From the NCBI RefSeq assembly GCF_003443895.1, contig NZ_QQOA01000008.1, positions 124,001-188,000 on the forward strand: a stretch of 64,000 nucleotides of DNA, in the 5' to 3' direction. The translations under genes were made by a program, and so were the position numbers. Origin of the DNA: Paraburkholderia phosphatilytica. GTDB taxonomy: Bacteria; Pseudomonadota; Gammaproteobacteria; Burkholderiales; Burkholderiaceae. The notes under the pieces were generated by a model, which was not told where the DNA came from, ran no database searches, and saw only the letters and a program-made list of their open reading frames with translations. Positions 51,982-60,859 of the stretch are shown here, piece after piece (position 1 is the first letter of the stretch; each line of letters begins with the position of its first letter).

Positions 51982-53037
51982 TCAGCGCACATACGACTGA
52001 CCGAGGCCGATCTCCGCGAGTGCGCGGCGATAGGCGCCCGACGAGCGGTCGGCGAGAATCGGCGCTTCCTGGGAGCGGTCGATCGGCAGATCCTCGGGAC
52101 ACTGCAGTTCGACGATCGCGCGGTCTTCCTCGAAGACCTGGCGGTTGAACGCATACACGTCGTCGAGCGGCAGATCCTGATCGAAGTTGCGCGCGATCGG
52201 CACGAACAGACGCGTGAGCCGCGCGGACACCGGGCTCGCCGCGTTCAGGATCGCGAGCCGGCCATCCTCGGGAAAATGCACGGTCAGCCGCGCGAAGAAC
52301 GGCACGTCGACTTCGAACACGCGACGCCACGGATAGCCATCCGGCGCGCGATGCTGCATCGACTTCGGGAAGTTGCTCACCGTGCTCACGTATTCGGCGC
52401 GCAGACCGTTCGGACGGCGTTCCACCGAATATTGCGGCACCTCAGGTTTCCTGCGGTCCGCGAAGCTGTCGTGATGGATCCACGCGAAGTGCGCGACGTC
52501 GATGAAGCCTTCGGTCTGCCGTCCCGCCGACGCGCGGATGTCGATCGAAGGCGGCAGGATCTGCTGATACCCGTCCGTATTCCATGCCGGAAACTCCGGC
52601 AACGGCAGCTCGCCGCCGCCCAACGACACCCATACGAGGCCATACGCTTCCTGCGCCGCGTACGTGGTCAGGCACAGGCGATCGGGAATCGGACCTTCGG
52701 GCTGCGAAGGAATGTGATTGCACTTGCCGTCGGCCGCATATTCGAGCCCGTGATACGGGCATACGAGATTGCCGTCGTTGACCCAGCCGCGGCTCAATGG
52801 CGCGCCGCGGTGCGGACACACGTCGCGTGCCGCGACGATCCGGCTGCCGGAGCGAAAGACCACGAGCGGTTCGTCGAGCAGCGTGACGCCGAGCGGCCGG
52901 TCGCGGACATCGTGCGCGAACGCGACCGGGTGCCAGTAGCGGCTCAGGATTTCCCAGTCACGGGCATCGAAGGTGCAATTGCGGGGCAAGGCCGGCGAAC
53001 GCGATCGCGTCAGCTCGGCAACCTGGGATTGAGTCAT
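51982..53037 (-). CDS. Rieske non-heme iron oxygenase
   Basis: 351 residues. Rieske ligands Cys74, His76, Cys93, His96 and mononuclear iron ligands Asp180, His183, His188 in FIDVAHFAWIHH. Single-subunit type as in vanillate or dicamba demethylases. The expected reductase with flavin and 2Fe-2S is absent; rubredoxin and rubredoxin reductase follow instead. It sits in an operon with sugar-type transport, lactonase and BKACE genes, so an O- or N-dealkylation or hydroxylation of a sugar-like or betaine-like substrate is conceivable. Confidence 0.88.
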   Translation of the reverse strand: MTQSQVAELTRSRSPALPRNCTFDARDWEILSRYWHPVAFAHDVRDRPLGVTLLDEPLVVFRSGSRIVAARDVCPHRGAPLSRGWVNDGNLVCPYHGLEYAADGKCNHIPSQPEGPIPDRLCLTTYAAQEAYGLVWVSLGGGELPLPEFPAWNTDGYQQILPPSIDIRASAGRQTEGFIDVAHFAWIHHDSFADRRKPEVPQYSVERRPNGLRAEYVSTVSNFPKSMQHRAPDGYPWRRVFEVDVPFFARLTVHFPEDGRLAILNAASPVSARLTRLFVPIARNFDQDLPLDDVYAFNRQVFEEDRAIVELQCPEDLPIDRSQEAPILADRSSGAYRRALAEIGLGQSYVR

Positions 53038-53203
53038 CTGCGTCTCCTGAATCGTGTGCGTTTGTTACGGCGGCAGGAACCGGGTTGCCGATTCCGTTCC
53101 GCCATGTGCACCACGATATTCAGTTACGCGTGCTTCTCCCATCCCGCTTCGAGCATGTACTTCATGTACTGATCGGCATGGTCTCGTGCGCGACGCAGTC
53201 CGT

Positions 53204-54106
53204 TCAACCCGCGAAACGAGGCTCGGGCAAGCCCTTCACGCCAAGCCCCGAAATCGCGAACAGGCCGCCGCGATCCTTTTCCTTCTGCGGGATGCCCCAC
53301 ATCGGACGACCCATCGTCGTCACGTAGAGCAAGTCGAGATTGGGGCCGCCGAACATCACGCTCGTCAGGTTGCGCACCGGAAACGGCACGACGCGATCGA
53401 GCCGTCCATCGGGCGCGAAGCGCAACACGCGTCCGCCGAACACCAGCGCGGTCCACACGAAGCCGTCGGCGTCGACGGTCGCGCCGTCGAACGTGCCCGC
53501 CATCTCGCGTGCCGACGCGAACACGCGGCGGTTGCTCGCCGTGCCGGTTTCGATGTCGTAGTCGTACGCGGACATCAGCCGGTCGTAGGTGTCGGTGAAG
53601 TACAGCGTGCGATTGTCCGGGCTCCAGCACGGTCCGTTCGAACAGATGATGCCGCCGTCGAGCCGCGCGATGCTGCCGTCCACGTCGAGACGATAGAGCG
53701 CGCCGGTGCGCATCGGTCGCTGGCCGCGGTCCGCGTCGTAGCGGTCGTGATCGTAGGCCATCGTGCCGGCGACGAAGCGGCCGCGGCGGTCCACCTTGCC
53801 ATCGTTGAAGCGTGTCTCCGGCTCGTCGCGCTCGGGGTCGCCGATCAGGCGCACCGTCTGCGCGTCGAAATCGTAGAAGTGCAGGCCATTCGCGAGCGCG
53901 ACCACCGCGCCGCCCTGTTCGCGCAGCGCCATCGAGCCGATGTGCGTCGGCACGAAGAAACGTTCGACATTGCTGCCGTCCGCGCGGCAGCGGTAGATTT
54001 CCGCGGCCGTGCTGTCGATCCAGTACAGCCGTTGTTCGCTGACGTCCCACAGCGGACCCTCTCCAAGATGATTGTTCGCATCGACGAGCAGCCTGGTTTC
54101 AATCAT
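53204..54106 (-). CDS. SMP-30/gluconolactonase family lactonase
   Basis: 300 residues, six-bladed propeller. Metal-site residues appear in NNHLGEGPLWD (Glu), CSNGPCWSPDNRTLYFTDT (Asn and Asp) and the family's GRFVAGTM and FGGPNLDLLYVTT blades. Hydrolyses sugar lactones to aldonic acids, usually with Ca or Zn. The ATG overlaps the dehydrogenase stop by 8 bp. Together with upstream dehydrogenases this suggests an oxidative sugar pathway. AGGAG precedes the start. Confidence 0.9.
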   Translation of the reverse strand: MIETRLLVDANNHLGEGPLWDVSEQRLYWIDSTAAEIYRCRADGSNVERFFVPTHIGSMALREQGGAVVALANGLHFYDFDAQTVRLIGDPERDEPETRFNDGKVDRRGRFVAGTMAYDHDRYDADRGQRPMRTGALYRLDVDGSIARLDGGIICSNGPCWSPDNRTLYFTDTYDRLMSAYDYDIETGTASNRRVFASAREMAGTFDGATVDADGFVWTALVFGGRVLRFAPDGRLDRVVPFPVRNLTSVMFGGPNLDLLYVTTMGRPMWGIPQKEKDRGGLFAISGLGVKGLPEPRFAG

Positions 54107-55127
54107 GACGATCTCCTGTGTCCGGGCGCAACGCGGGTTCGCTTGAGTTCGCGCGTGAAGAACTGGCATCCGATTCCGCTTTCATGTCCGCATCATCGCG
54201 GCGGCGATGCGCGAGCAGCGCCATCAGACGACGGTCGCGCCAGCCGCTGCGTGCTTCGATCTGTTCGCGCGGCAGCAGCGTGCGCCGCTCCGCATCGAGT
54301 TTCGCGACGGTCGCGGGCGGCCAGTCGAATGGCACGCGCGTCTGCGCGATCGAACGGTAGGTGCCGCCGTAGCGCGCCGCATAGTCGGCGACACCGCCGG
54401 GTGCGTTGAGGTCGATGGTCTCGAACGGACCCATGAACGCCCAGCGCAGACCGAGACCGTCGCGCATCACGGTGTCGAGATCCGCTGCGCTCGCATAGCC
54501 CTGTTCGAAGAGGCTCAGCGCTTCGTCCAGCAGCGCGCCCTGCAACCGGTTGAGCAGAAAGCCTGAAATCTCGCGCGCTACAGTGACGGGCTTTTGTCCC
54601 GCTGCTTCGTACAGCTTGCGCGCGTTGTGCAGCGTCTCGGAGGAGGTCCACGGCGCGCCGCACAGTTCGACGAGCGGCACCAGCGAAGGCGGGTTCACCG
54701 GATGCGCGACGAGGCAGCGGTGCCGGCCGGGCAGCGCTTCGGTAAACGTCGAAGCGGGCAGCCCCGAAGTCGAGCTGGCGAGGATCGCGTCGGGCGGTGC
54801 AAGGCGATCGAGCGCTTCGAACATCGCGCGCTTGATCTCGACGACTTCCGCGATGTTCTCCTGCACGAGCTGCACCCCGTTCACCGCATCTTCGAGCCGC
54901 GCGTGCGCGGTGACGCGCTCGGCGAGCTCGCCTGGCGTTTCGTCGAGCAGTCCGAAGCGTGCGAGATCGGCGGCGCTGGCCTCGATGGACGGCCGCGCGC
55001 CGTCGAGCATCGCGCGGTCGGCGTCGTGCAGGTTCACGCGGAATCCCGCGCGCGCGAACACGATCGCCCATGCGCGACCGATGCGGCCCGTGCCGATTAC
55101 AGCGATGCAGCGTTCCTTGTTGGTCAT
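54099..55127 (-). CDS. 3-hydroxyacyl-CoA dehydrogenase family, lambda-crystallin/L-gulonate 3-dehydrogenase-like
   Basis: 342 residues. N-terminal Rossmann domain IAVIGTGRIGRAWAIVFARAG; catalytic-region SSTSGLPAS, HPVNPPSLVPLVE (His) and GFLLNRLQGALLDEA (Asn). The C-terminal GLGLRWAFMGPFETIDLN resembles L-gulonate 3-dehydrogenase/lambda-crystallin and L-carnitine dehydrogenase. It oxidises the 3-hydroxyl of a hydroxyacid to a beta-keto acid with NAD, an ideal substrate for the BKACE in this operon. GGAG is 6 nt before ATG 55127. The last 30 residues are unusually Arg/Asp/Ser-rich. Confidence 0.87.
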   Translation of the reverse strand: MTNKERCIAVIGTGRIGRAWAIVFARAGFRVNLHDADRAMLDGARPSIEASAADLARFGLLDETPGELAERVTAHARLEDAVNGVQLVQENIAEVVEIKRAMFEALDRLAPPDAILASSTSGLPASTFTEALPGRHRCLVAHPVNPPSLVPLVELCGAPWTSSETLHNARKLYEAAGQKPVTVAREISGFLLNRLQGALLDEALSLFEQGYASAADLDTVMRDGLGLRWAFMGPFETIDLNAPGGVADYAARYGGTYRSIAQTRVPFDWPPATVAKLDAERRTLLPREQIEARSGWRDRRLMALLAHRRRDDADMKAESDASSSRANSSEPALRPDTGDRHD

Positions 55128-55161
55128 CCGTGGCTCCATGTGGGTGATGCAGTCGATGACT

Positions 55162-57261
55162 TCAGCTCTTGCGGTCGCGCAGCGTAACGACGGCGGCCAG
55201 CACGACGACACCGTTGATGATGTCGCGCACCGCGGGCGGCACGGTGGTGCCGGCAAGCAGCGTGCTGAGCGCGGTAAGCAGCAGCGCGCCGCCGAACACG
55301 CCGAGGTAGTGGCCGCGACCGCCGGTGATCAGCGCGCCGCCCACGACCACCACGGCGATCGACGGCAACAGATACGGATCGCCCATGCCGAGAAACGCCT
55401 GGTTGCTGAAGCCAGCGAGCAGCAGACCGACGATCGCCGAGCACAATCCAGACAGACAGTAGACGGCGACCAGCGTTGCACCCACGCGCACGCCGGACAG
55501 CTTCGCCGCAACCGGCGAATTGCCGACGGCATAGATGCGGCGGCCGAACGCGGTGCGCTGCAGCAATAGCAAGCCGGCCGCGAGCACGAGCGGCACGCAC
55601 CACGCCGCGGGCGACAACAGGCCGAAGCGCTCGTTCGTGAACTGGCTGAGCACGGGCGGTGCCCAGCCCTGCGGCGAGCCGTTGCAATACAGCAGCGTGA
55701 GGCCTTGCAGCAGTCCGTTCGCGGCCAGCGTGACGACGATCGGCGGCAGTCCCAGCACGACCACGCCGAGGCCATTGAACAGGCCCGCAACGATGCCCGC
55801 CGCGAGCACCAGCGGGATCGCCCACAGCGCGTTGTCGTTGACGCCGTGCGTGAGGCCGGTCAGCAGCACGCCGGCCAGCGTGATCAGCCACGGCACCGAC
55901 AGATCGAGGCCGCCCGTCAGGATCACGGCGCCCTGGCCGAGCCCGAGCACGGCGAGGAACAGCGTGAGCGTGAGCAGACTGCTGTAGAAATTCGCGCTCA
56001 CCAGCACGTGCGGACCATAGACGACCGCCGTGGCCGCGAGCACGCCGACGAACAGCAGCCACGCTGGCACGATGTAGCGCACCCATTCGCGGTTGCGCTC
56101 GAGCCAGTCCGCGAACCACCGTCCGTGCAGTTCCGTATTGGCGACCGGTCGCGCGTCGGCGATCTCGAACGTCACGTGCCGCACGTCGCGGCCGGTGCGG
56201 GCGCGCGTGCCGGTGCGCCATGCTTTCAGCGATTGCGCCGCGTGCCGCAGGCATTCGTGCGCGGCGGAATCGCGGCCGATCGACGAACCGAGTACCGCGA
56301 GAATCAGGATCACGGCCTCGGCAATCGTGGTGAAGAATGCGGACACGTTCAGCACCAGCAGAATGTTGACGGTGATCATCAGCGTCATCGCGGCGACCAC
56401 GGTGCCGACGCAACCGCCGCGTCCGCCGCCGAGCCGCGTGCCGCCCAGCACGACCGCGGTGAACATCGACAGCAGCAGCGGGCGGCCGACCAGCGGGTCC
56501 GCCGAGCCGGTCTGCGCCGACACGTAGAGCCCGGCGAGCGCGTAGAACATGCCGGCGAGCACATAGGTGGCGATGCGATAGCCCGCGACGGGCGAGCCGT
56601 TCGCATACGCGCTGTCCGGGTCGCTGCCGATCGCGTACAGGCCAACGCCGTAGCGCGTGCGGCGGATGAACGCCCACACCAGCAGCGCCGCGATCAGGAT
56701 GCCCGCGGACATCGGCAGCTTGTCGGGGATCAGGTCGGCGGTGACGAATCCGGAGAACTGGTCGCCGACGCTGCCGCCGGGCTTGTTCTGGATCAGCAGC
56801 GTGACGCCTTGCACCATGAACATCGTCGCGAGCGTCACGACGATCGACTGCAGCCGGAACCACGCGATCAGCGCGCCGTTCACGAAGCCGATGCCGCCGC
56901 CGATCGCGACGATCAGCGCCGCGCCTGCCCATTGCTCGACGGGCGTGCCGTGCACGAAGTGCACCGCGAGCACGTTGGCGACGGACAGCACCGCCGAAGC
57001 CGACAGATCGAAGCCGCCGCTCAGCACGACGATGGTCTGGCCGATCGCGACGAGCGCGAGCGTGGCGCCGCTCGAGATCACCGAGCCGACGTCGTACAGA
57101 CCGACGGCCGTCGCGGAGAGCGAGATCCACGCGATCATCATCGCGGCGAGCGCGCCGATCGCGATGATGAGCCCGCGATGATGGTCGATGCGCGCGCCGA
57201 TCCCGACCCGCGCGCCGGGGCGCGCGATCTCGCTGTCGGGCGATGCCACTGCGTTGTTCAT
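55162..57261 (-). CDS. Double ribose-type ABC importer permease (RbsC-RbsC fusion)
   Basis: About 699 residues. Two RbsC-like permeases in one chain: half 1 (about 25-330, with TIVVLSGGFDLSASAVL and LGGTRLGGGRGG) and half 2 (about 390-690, with GAVILTGGLDLSVPWLI and VGGALITGGRGHYLG), joined by a polar linker of about 60 residues. The halves differ enough not to be a recent duplication. It would give one full heterodimeric channel. ATG 57261 has GAGG 6 nt upstream; ATG 57285 and 57273 are in frame. Confidence 0.88.
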   Translation of the reverse strand: MNNAVASPDSEIARPGARVGIGARIDHHRGLIIAIGALAAMMIAWISLSATAVGLYDVGSVISSGATLALVAIGQTIVVLSGGFDLSASAVLSVANVLAVHFVHGTPVEQWAGAALIVAIGGGIGFVNGALIAWFRLQSIVVTLATMFMVQGVTLLIQNKPGGSVGDQFSGFVTADLIPDKLPMSAGILIAALLVWAFIRRTRYGVGLYAIGSDPDSAYANGSPVAGYRIATYVLAGMFYALAGLYVSAQTGSADPLVGRPLLLSMFTAVVLGGTRLGGGRGGCVGTVVAAMTLMITVNILLVLNVSAFFTTIAEAVILILAVLGSSIGRDSAAHECLRHAAQSLKAWRTGTRARTGRDVRHVTFEIADARPVANTELHGRWFADWLERNREWVRYIVPAWLLFVGVLAATAVVYGPHVLVSANFYSSLLTLTLFLAVLGLGQGAVILTGGLDLSVPWLITLAGVLLTGLTHGVNDNALWAIPLVLAAGIVAGLFNGLGVVVLGLPPIVVTLAANGLLQGLTLLYCNGSPQGWAPPVLSQFTNERFGLLSPAAWCVPLVLAAGLLLLQRTAFGRRIYAVGNSPVAAKLSGVRVGATLVAVYCLSGLCSAIVGLLLAGFSNQAFLGMGDPYLLPSIAVVVVGGALITGGRGHYLGVFGGALLLTALSTLLAGTTVPPAVRDIINGVVVLAAVVTLRDRKS

Positions 57262-57298
57262 GGTGGTCCTCATAAGCTTGTCCATCGCGCTCGTCGAG

Positions 57299-58861
57299 TC
57301 AGCTCGCGAGCATCCGGCGCATCACGTTTTCCTCGGTGAGCGTGCTGTCGGCCAGCTCCGCCACGTTGCGGCCGCGATACATGACCGAGACGCGGTCGCA
57401 CACGTTCACGAGTTCCGGCACGTCGGTCGAATAGAACAGCACCGCGCCGCCCGCCGCGGCGAACGCTCGCATATGCAGGAAGATCTGATGCTTGGTGCCG
57501 ACGTCGATGCCGCGCGTCGGGTCGAACATCAGCCACACGCGGCTTTGCGTGAGCAGCCACTTCGCCATCGCGATCTTCTGCTGGTTGCCGCCCGAAAACG
57601 ACAGACACGGTTTGTATTCCGCGCGCGGATTCACTTCCATCTGCGCGAGCACGCGCCGCACTGCCGCGCGTTCCTGGCGTCGCCGGATCAGACCGAAGCG
57701 CGTATAGCGGCGGATCACCGGCAGCGAGATGTTTTCTCCGCCGGACAGCCGCAGAAACAGCCCTTCGGTCTTGCGATCTTCCGGCAGCAGGCTGATCGCG
57801 ACACCCGCCTTCAGCGAATCGGCGGTGGACGTCAGCGTGACCGGCCTGCCGTCGACCAGCAACTGGCCGTCGTCGATATACTCGGCGCCGAACAGCGCTT
57901 CGAACAGCTCGCGCTGCCCCATGCCTTGCAGCGCGGCGATGCCGTGCACTTCGCCGGCCTTCAGCGTGAGGCTGAAATCATTCACCGTGCCGTCGACGCG
58001 GATGTTGCGCGCTTCGAGCGCGGGTTCCTTCGCGTGGATGGCCGGCGGTTCTTTCGGCGGATACTTTGCTTCGATCGAACGACCGATCACAAGGCGAATC
58101 ATTTCGTCATCCGTAATAGATGCGGTGTCGAACGCGCCGACGTCGCGGCCGTTGCGGTAGATCGTCAGACTGTCGCAGAAGTCGCGCACTTCCTGCATGC
58201 GGTGCGAGATAAACACGAAGGTCACACCGCGCGCCTTCAGTTCGTCGATGCGTCGACGCAGCCATGCGACGTCGCGCGCGGACAGCGCCGAGGTCGGCTC
58301 GTCGAGCAGCAGAATCTGCGGGTCGCGCGCGATCGCTCGCGCGATTTCGATCTTCTGGCGCACCGGCAGCGCGAGGTCGCGGATATAGGCGCCCGGACGC
58401 ACGTCGTCGAGTTCGAGCGTTTCGAGCCAGCGCGCGACGCGACGATGCGCGTCCGAACGCCGGATGCGGCCGAGCCAGCTGGCAGGCTCGTTCGCGAGCA
58501 GCAGGTTCTGCGCGACGGTGAGATCGCGCACCAGCGTCATTTCCTGAAACGCGGTCTGCACGCCAGCGCGATGCGCGTCCGTCGGGCTGCGCAGACGCAC
58601 ATCGCGCCCGAGCACCTCGATGCGGCCGTCGTCTGGCTGCAGCATGCCGGACAGCAGCTTGACCGTCGTCGATTTGCCCGCGCCGTTCTCGCCGAGCAGC
58701 GCGTGCACGGTACCGCGACGGACCTGGAACGACGCGCGGTCGAGTGCGAGCGTCGCGCCGAAACGCTTGGTCACGCTTTCAACGTTGATCGCCCAATCGC
58801 CTGCCGCTGGAGTTGCCGGCGCTGCGGTTTCAACGGGAACCGGATCGTTCGAGGCTGTCAT
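57299..58861 (-). CDS. Ribose-type ABC importer ATPase (two ABC domains)
   Basis: 520 residues. First domain Walker A GENGAGKST (57-65) with LLLDEPTSALS; second domain with a degenerate Walker A (GMGQRELFEALFG) and signature FSGGNQQKIAMAKWLL near 422, plus MFDPTRGIDVG where the usual Walker B Glu region is DPTRG. RbsA/MglA type. Encoded between binding protein (14 bp) and double permease (37 bp) of the same system. Confidence 0.92.
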   Translation of the reverse strand: MTASNDPVPVETAAPATPAAGDWAINVESVTKRFGATLALDRASFQVRRGTVHALLGENGAGKSTTVKLLSGMLQPDDGRIEVLGRDVRLRSPTDAHRAGVQTAFQEMTLVRDLTVAQNLLLANEPASWLGRIRRSDAHRRVARWLETLELDDVRPGAYIRDLALPVRQKIEIARAIARDPQILLLDEPTSALSARDVAWLRRRIDELKARGVTFVFISHRMQEVRDFCDSLTIYRNGRDVGAFDTASITDDEMIRLVIGRSIEAKYPPKEPPAIHAKEPALEARNIRVDGTVNDFSLTLKAGEVHGIAALQGMGQRELFEALFGAEYIDDGQLLVDGRPVTLTSTADSLKAGVAISLLPEDRKTEGLFLRLSGGENISLPVIRRYTRFGLIRRRQERAAVRRVLAQMEVNPRAEYKPCLSFSGGNQQKIAMAKWLLTQSRVWLMFDPTRGIDVGTKHQIFLHMRAFAAAGGAVLFYSTDVPELVNVCDRVSVMYRGRNVAELADSTLTEENVMRRMLAS

Positions 58862-58875
58862 CGCGACGCTCCTGT

Positions 58876-60027
58876 TCAGTCGGGTTTGCCGTTCAGCGCG
58901 GCGCCCAGGCCGAGTTCGCGCGTTTCATCCGAGTAGATGTCCGCGAACCATCCAGGCGGCACCTTGTCCGGCGCGAATGCGGAGCAGCCGCCGCGCAGTT
59001 CGTCGATCGAACCGGTCGTGCACAGCTTCGAATGCTCGTTGTCGACGAGCGGCAGCTTCAGCGTCACGTGCTGCGGGAAATCCTTGCCATCGAGCTTCTG
59101 CACCGCGAGCTGCAGCGCGAGCGCGCCGGAATAGGGCGGCGAGCCATACGAGATCGAGCGGTAGCCGAACGAGCGATACGCGCCTTGTCCCTTCACCGTG
59201 CCCGGCGGCAGCATCTGCACGCGGTGGCCGTTCGCCGATTCGCCGGCGCACGGGCGGATCTTGTCGTCGGCGATGCCGGCATCGAGCTGCATCGAAGCGG
59301 CCGTGAAGCAGCCCACCTGCATCCACAGGCCATCGATCTTGTCCCAGCTGTTGGTGGCGAGGATCTTCGAGAGCTCGGTCTTCGCGGTCGCCTGGCTCCA
59401 CATGCCGGTGCCTTCAGCGATCACCTTGATGCCCGGCGACTTCGCGAACACTTCCTTGGCGGCTTCGGTGCGCGCGCGGTCCACGGAGGTGCCCGGCACG
59501 CCCGTGATCATCACGATGTTGCCCTTGCCGTTGAGCGTCTTCACGAGCCATTCCGCCGTCACGCGTCCCGCTTCGTGCTGGTCGATCGTGATGTTGTGCG
59601 CGCACGGCTCGGTCACTTCGCCGTCGTACGCGACCACCACGACGCCTTTCGAGCATGCGTTCCTGATCGCGCGATTGAGCGCGGTCGGCGAGATCGGATA
59701 GATGACGATCGCCTTCGCGCCCGCCTGCACCATCGAGTTGATCTGCTGGATCTGCTTTTGCGCGTCGGTGCCGGCCACCTGCACCTCGAGGTCGATCTTG
59801 TCTTTCAGCGCGGGCGTGAGCGCCATCGCCTTGACCATGTTCGCGGCTTCGGTCTGCCAGTCGTTGCCGACATAGCTCATCGACAGAAAGATCTTGTACT
59901 TGCCTGCTGCGCTCGCGGGTCCGGACGCGGCAAGCGCGCCCGCGAACACGGCAGCGAGCGTCGCGCCGCGGACGGCGGCGCGTAGCAGATGGCCCGCACG
60001 GTGCAGGCCTCGCGTGATGAAGTTCAT
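58876..60027 (-). CDS. Periplasmic sugar-binding protein of ribose-type ABC importer
   Basis: 383 residues. Sec signal peptide (about 1-40, ending ASAAG). Type I binding-protein domain: KIFLSMSYVGNDWQTEAANMVK, QINSMVQAGAKAIVIYPISPTAL, VAYDGEVTEPCAHNITID, MITGVPGTSVDRARTEA, and a Cys-rich ligand side (several Cys at 200-350) less usual for RbsB. Ligand unknown. It heads the transporter genes of the 50.6-63.5 kb operon. Confidence 0.88.
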   Translation of the reverse strand: MNFITRGLHRAGHLLRAAVRGATLAAVFAGALAASGPASAAGKYKIFLSMSYVGNDWQTEAANMVKAMALTPALKDKIDLEVQVAGTDAQKQIQQINSMVQAGAKAIVIYPISPTALNRAIRNACSKGVVVVAYDGEVTEPCAHNITIDQHEAGRVTAEWLVKTLNGKGNIVMITGVPGTSVDRARTEAAKEVFAKSPGIKVIAEGTGMWSQATAKTELSKILATNSWDKIDGLWMQVGCFTAASMQLDAGIADDKIRPCAGESANGHRVQMLPPGTVKGQGAYRSFGYRSISYGSPPYSGALALQLAVQKLDGKDFPQHVTLKLPLVDNEHSKLCTTGSIDELRGGCSAFAPDKVPPGWFADIYSDETRELGLGAALNGKPD

Positions 60028-60067
60028 GTCTTCCTCCAGTACTGCAGCGGGTTATGGTTGTTCTGCG

Positions 60068-60844
60068 TTAGCCCTCGACGTGCGGAAGGCGGGCGGCGGC
60101 CGGCAGGCGCAGTCCTGCCGAGCCGGGCGCAACGTCCGGGTCGTGCCCGGGTATCACGATGTCGGCGATCTGCCGGATGCGTCGGAGCGACGCCAGTTCG
60201 GCAGCGGTTTCGTGGACGATGCCGACCGGTACGCCATCCACGATGTTTTCCATGCAGTTCGCGCAGTCGCCGGTGATCACCGTGACGCCTTCGGCGGTAT
60301 TGACGACGACCGACTGGTGTCCAGGCGCGTGCCCTGGCGTCGGCAGCACGCGCACGCCGGGCACGATGTCCGCGACGCCGTGCACGAAGTGCCAGCGGAA
60401 CCACGCGAGCGGCTCGCGGCCGATCAGGAATTCCTGGTAGAACGTGGCCTGGGTCGGCAGCGGCCGGCCCGCATATTCCCATTCGGTGTACTGAACGATG
60501 AATCGAGCGTTTCGAAACAACGTATTGCCGCCAGAATGGTCGTAATGAAGGTGCGTGTTGATCACGATGTCGACGTCGTCGGCATTCCAGCCCACGTATT
60601 CCTTGAGCGCGCGTTCCAGCCGTTCTTCAGGCGCCTGCTCGCACGGGCAGACGAAACTGCTGACCCAGCCGGGGTCGTGAATACCGGTGTCGACGACGAT
60701 CTTTTGGTCGGCGCCGACGATCGCCGTGGACCACACCGGAATGCGAACCTGCTGACCGTAGTTGCGCGCATACACAAGCGACGAGCGGTCGACCGTAAGC
60801 CAGCCCGTCGGCATCGCGACGACCTTGAGTTCGGGAATGGCCAT
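60068..60844 (-). CDS. MBL-fold hydrolase, N-acyl homoserine lactonase-like
   Basis: 258 residues. Dinuclear zinc motif His98, His100, Asp102, His103 (NTHLHYDHSGG), His172 or His176 (TPGHAPGHQ), Asp193 (TGDCANC) and His234 (PGHDPDV). The overall layout resembles AHL lactonases (AiiA/AttM type). In this catabolic operon it may open a lactone intermediate rather than a quorum signal; the sequence cannot decide. It lies between the BKACE and binding-protein genes. Confidence 0.82.
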   Translation of the reverse strand: MAIPELKVVAMPTGWLTVDRSSLVYARNYGQQVRIPVWSTAIVGADQKIVVDTGIHDPGWVSSFVCPCEQAPEERLERALKEYVGWNADDVDIVINTHLHYDHSGGNTLFRNARFIVQYTEWEYAGRPLPTQATFYQEFLIGREPLAWFRWHFVHGVADIVPGVRVLPTPGHAPGHQSVVVNTAEGVTVITGDCANCMENIVDGVPVGIVHETAAELASLRRIRQIADIVIPGHDPDVAPGSAGLRLPAAARLPHVEG

Positions 60845-60859
60845 ATCCGTCTCCGCGCC

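Noticed and set aside
51789..52154. Longer frame reading into the rubredoxin gene
   Set aside because: The extra part is the shadow of the Rieske oxygenase C-terminus; rubredoxin starts at 51959 with a good ribosome site.
55162..57261. Possible gene-fusion artefact or frameshift in the double permease
   Set aside because: The frame is open through the linker and both halves keep hydrophobic segments and conserved loops; kept as a real fusion.
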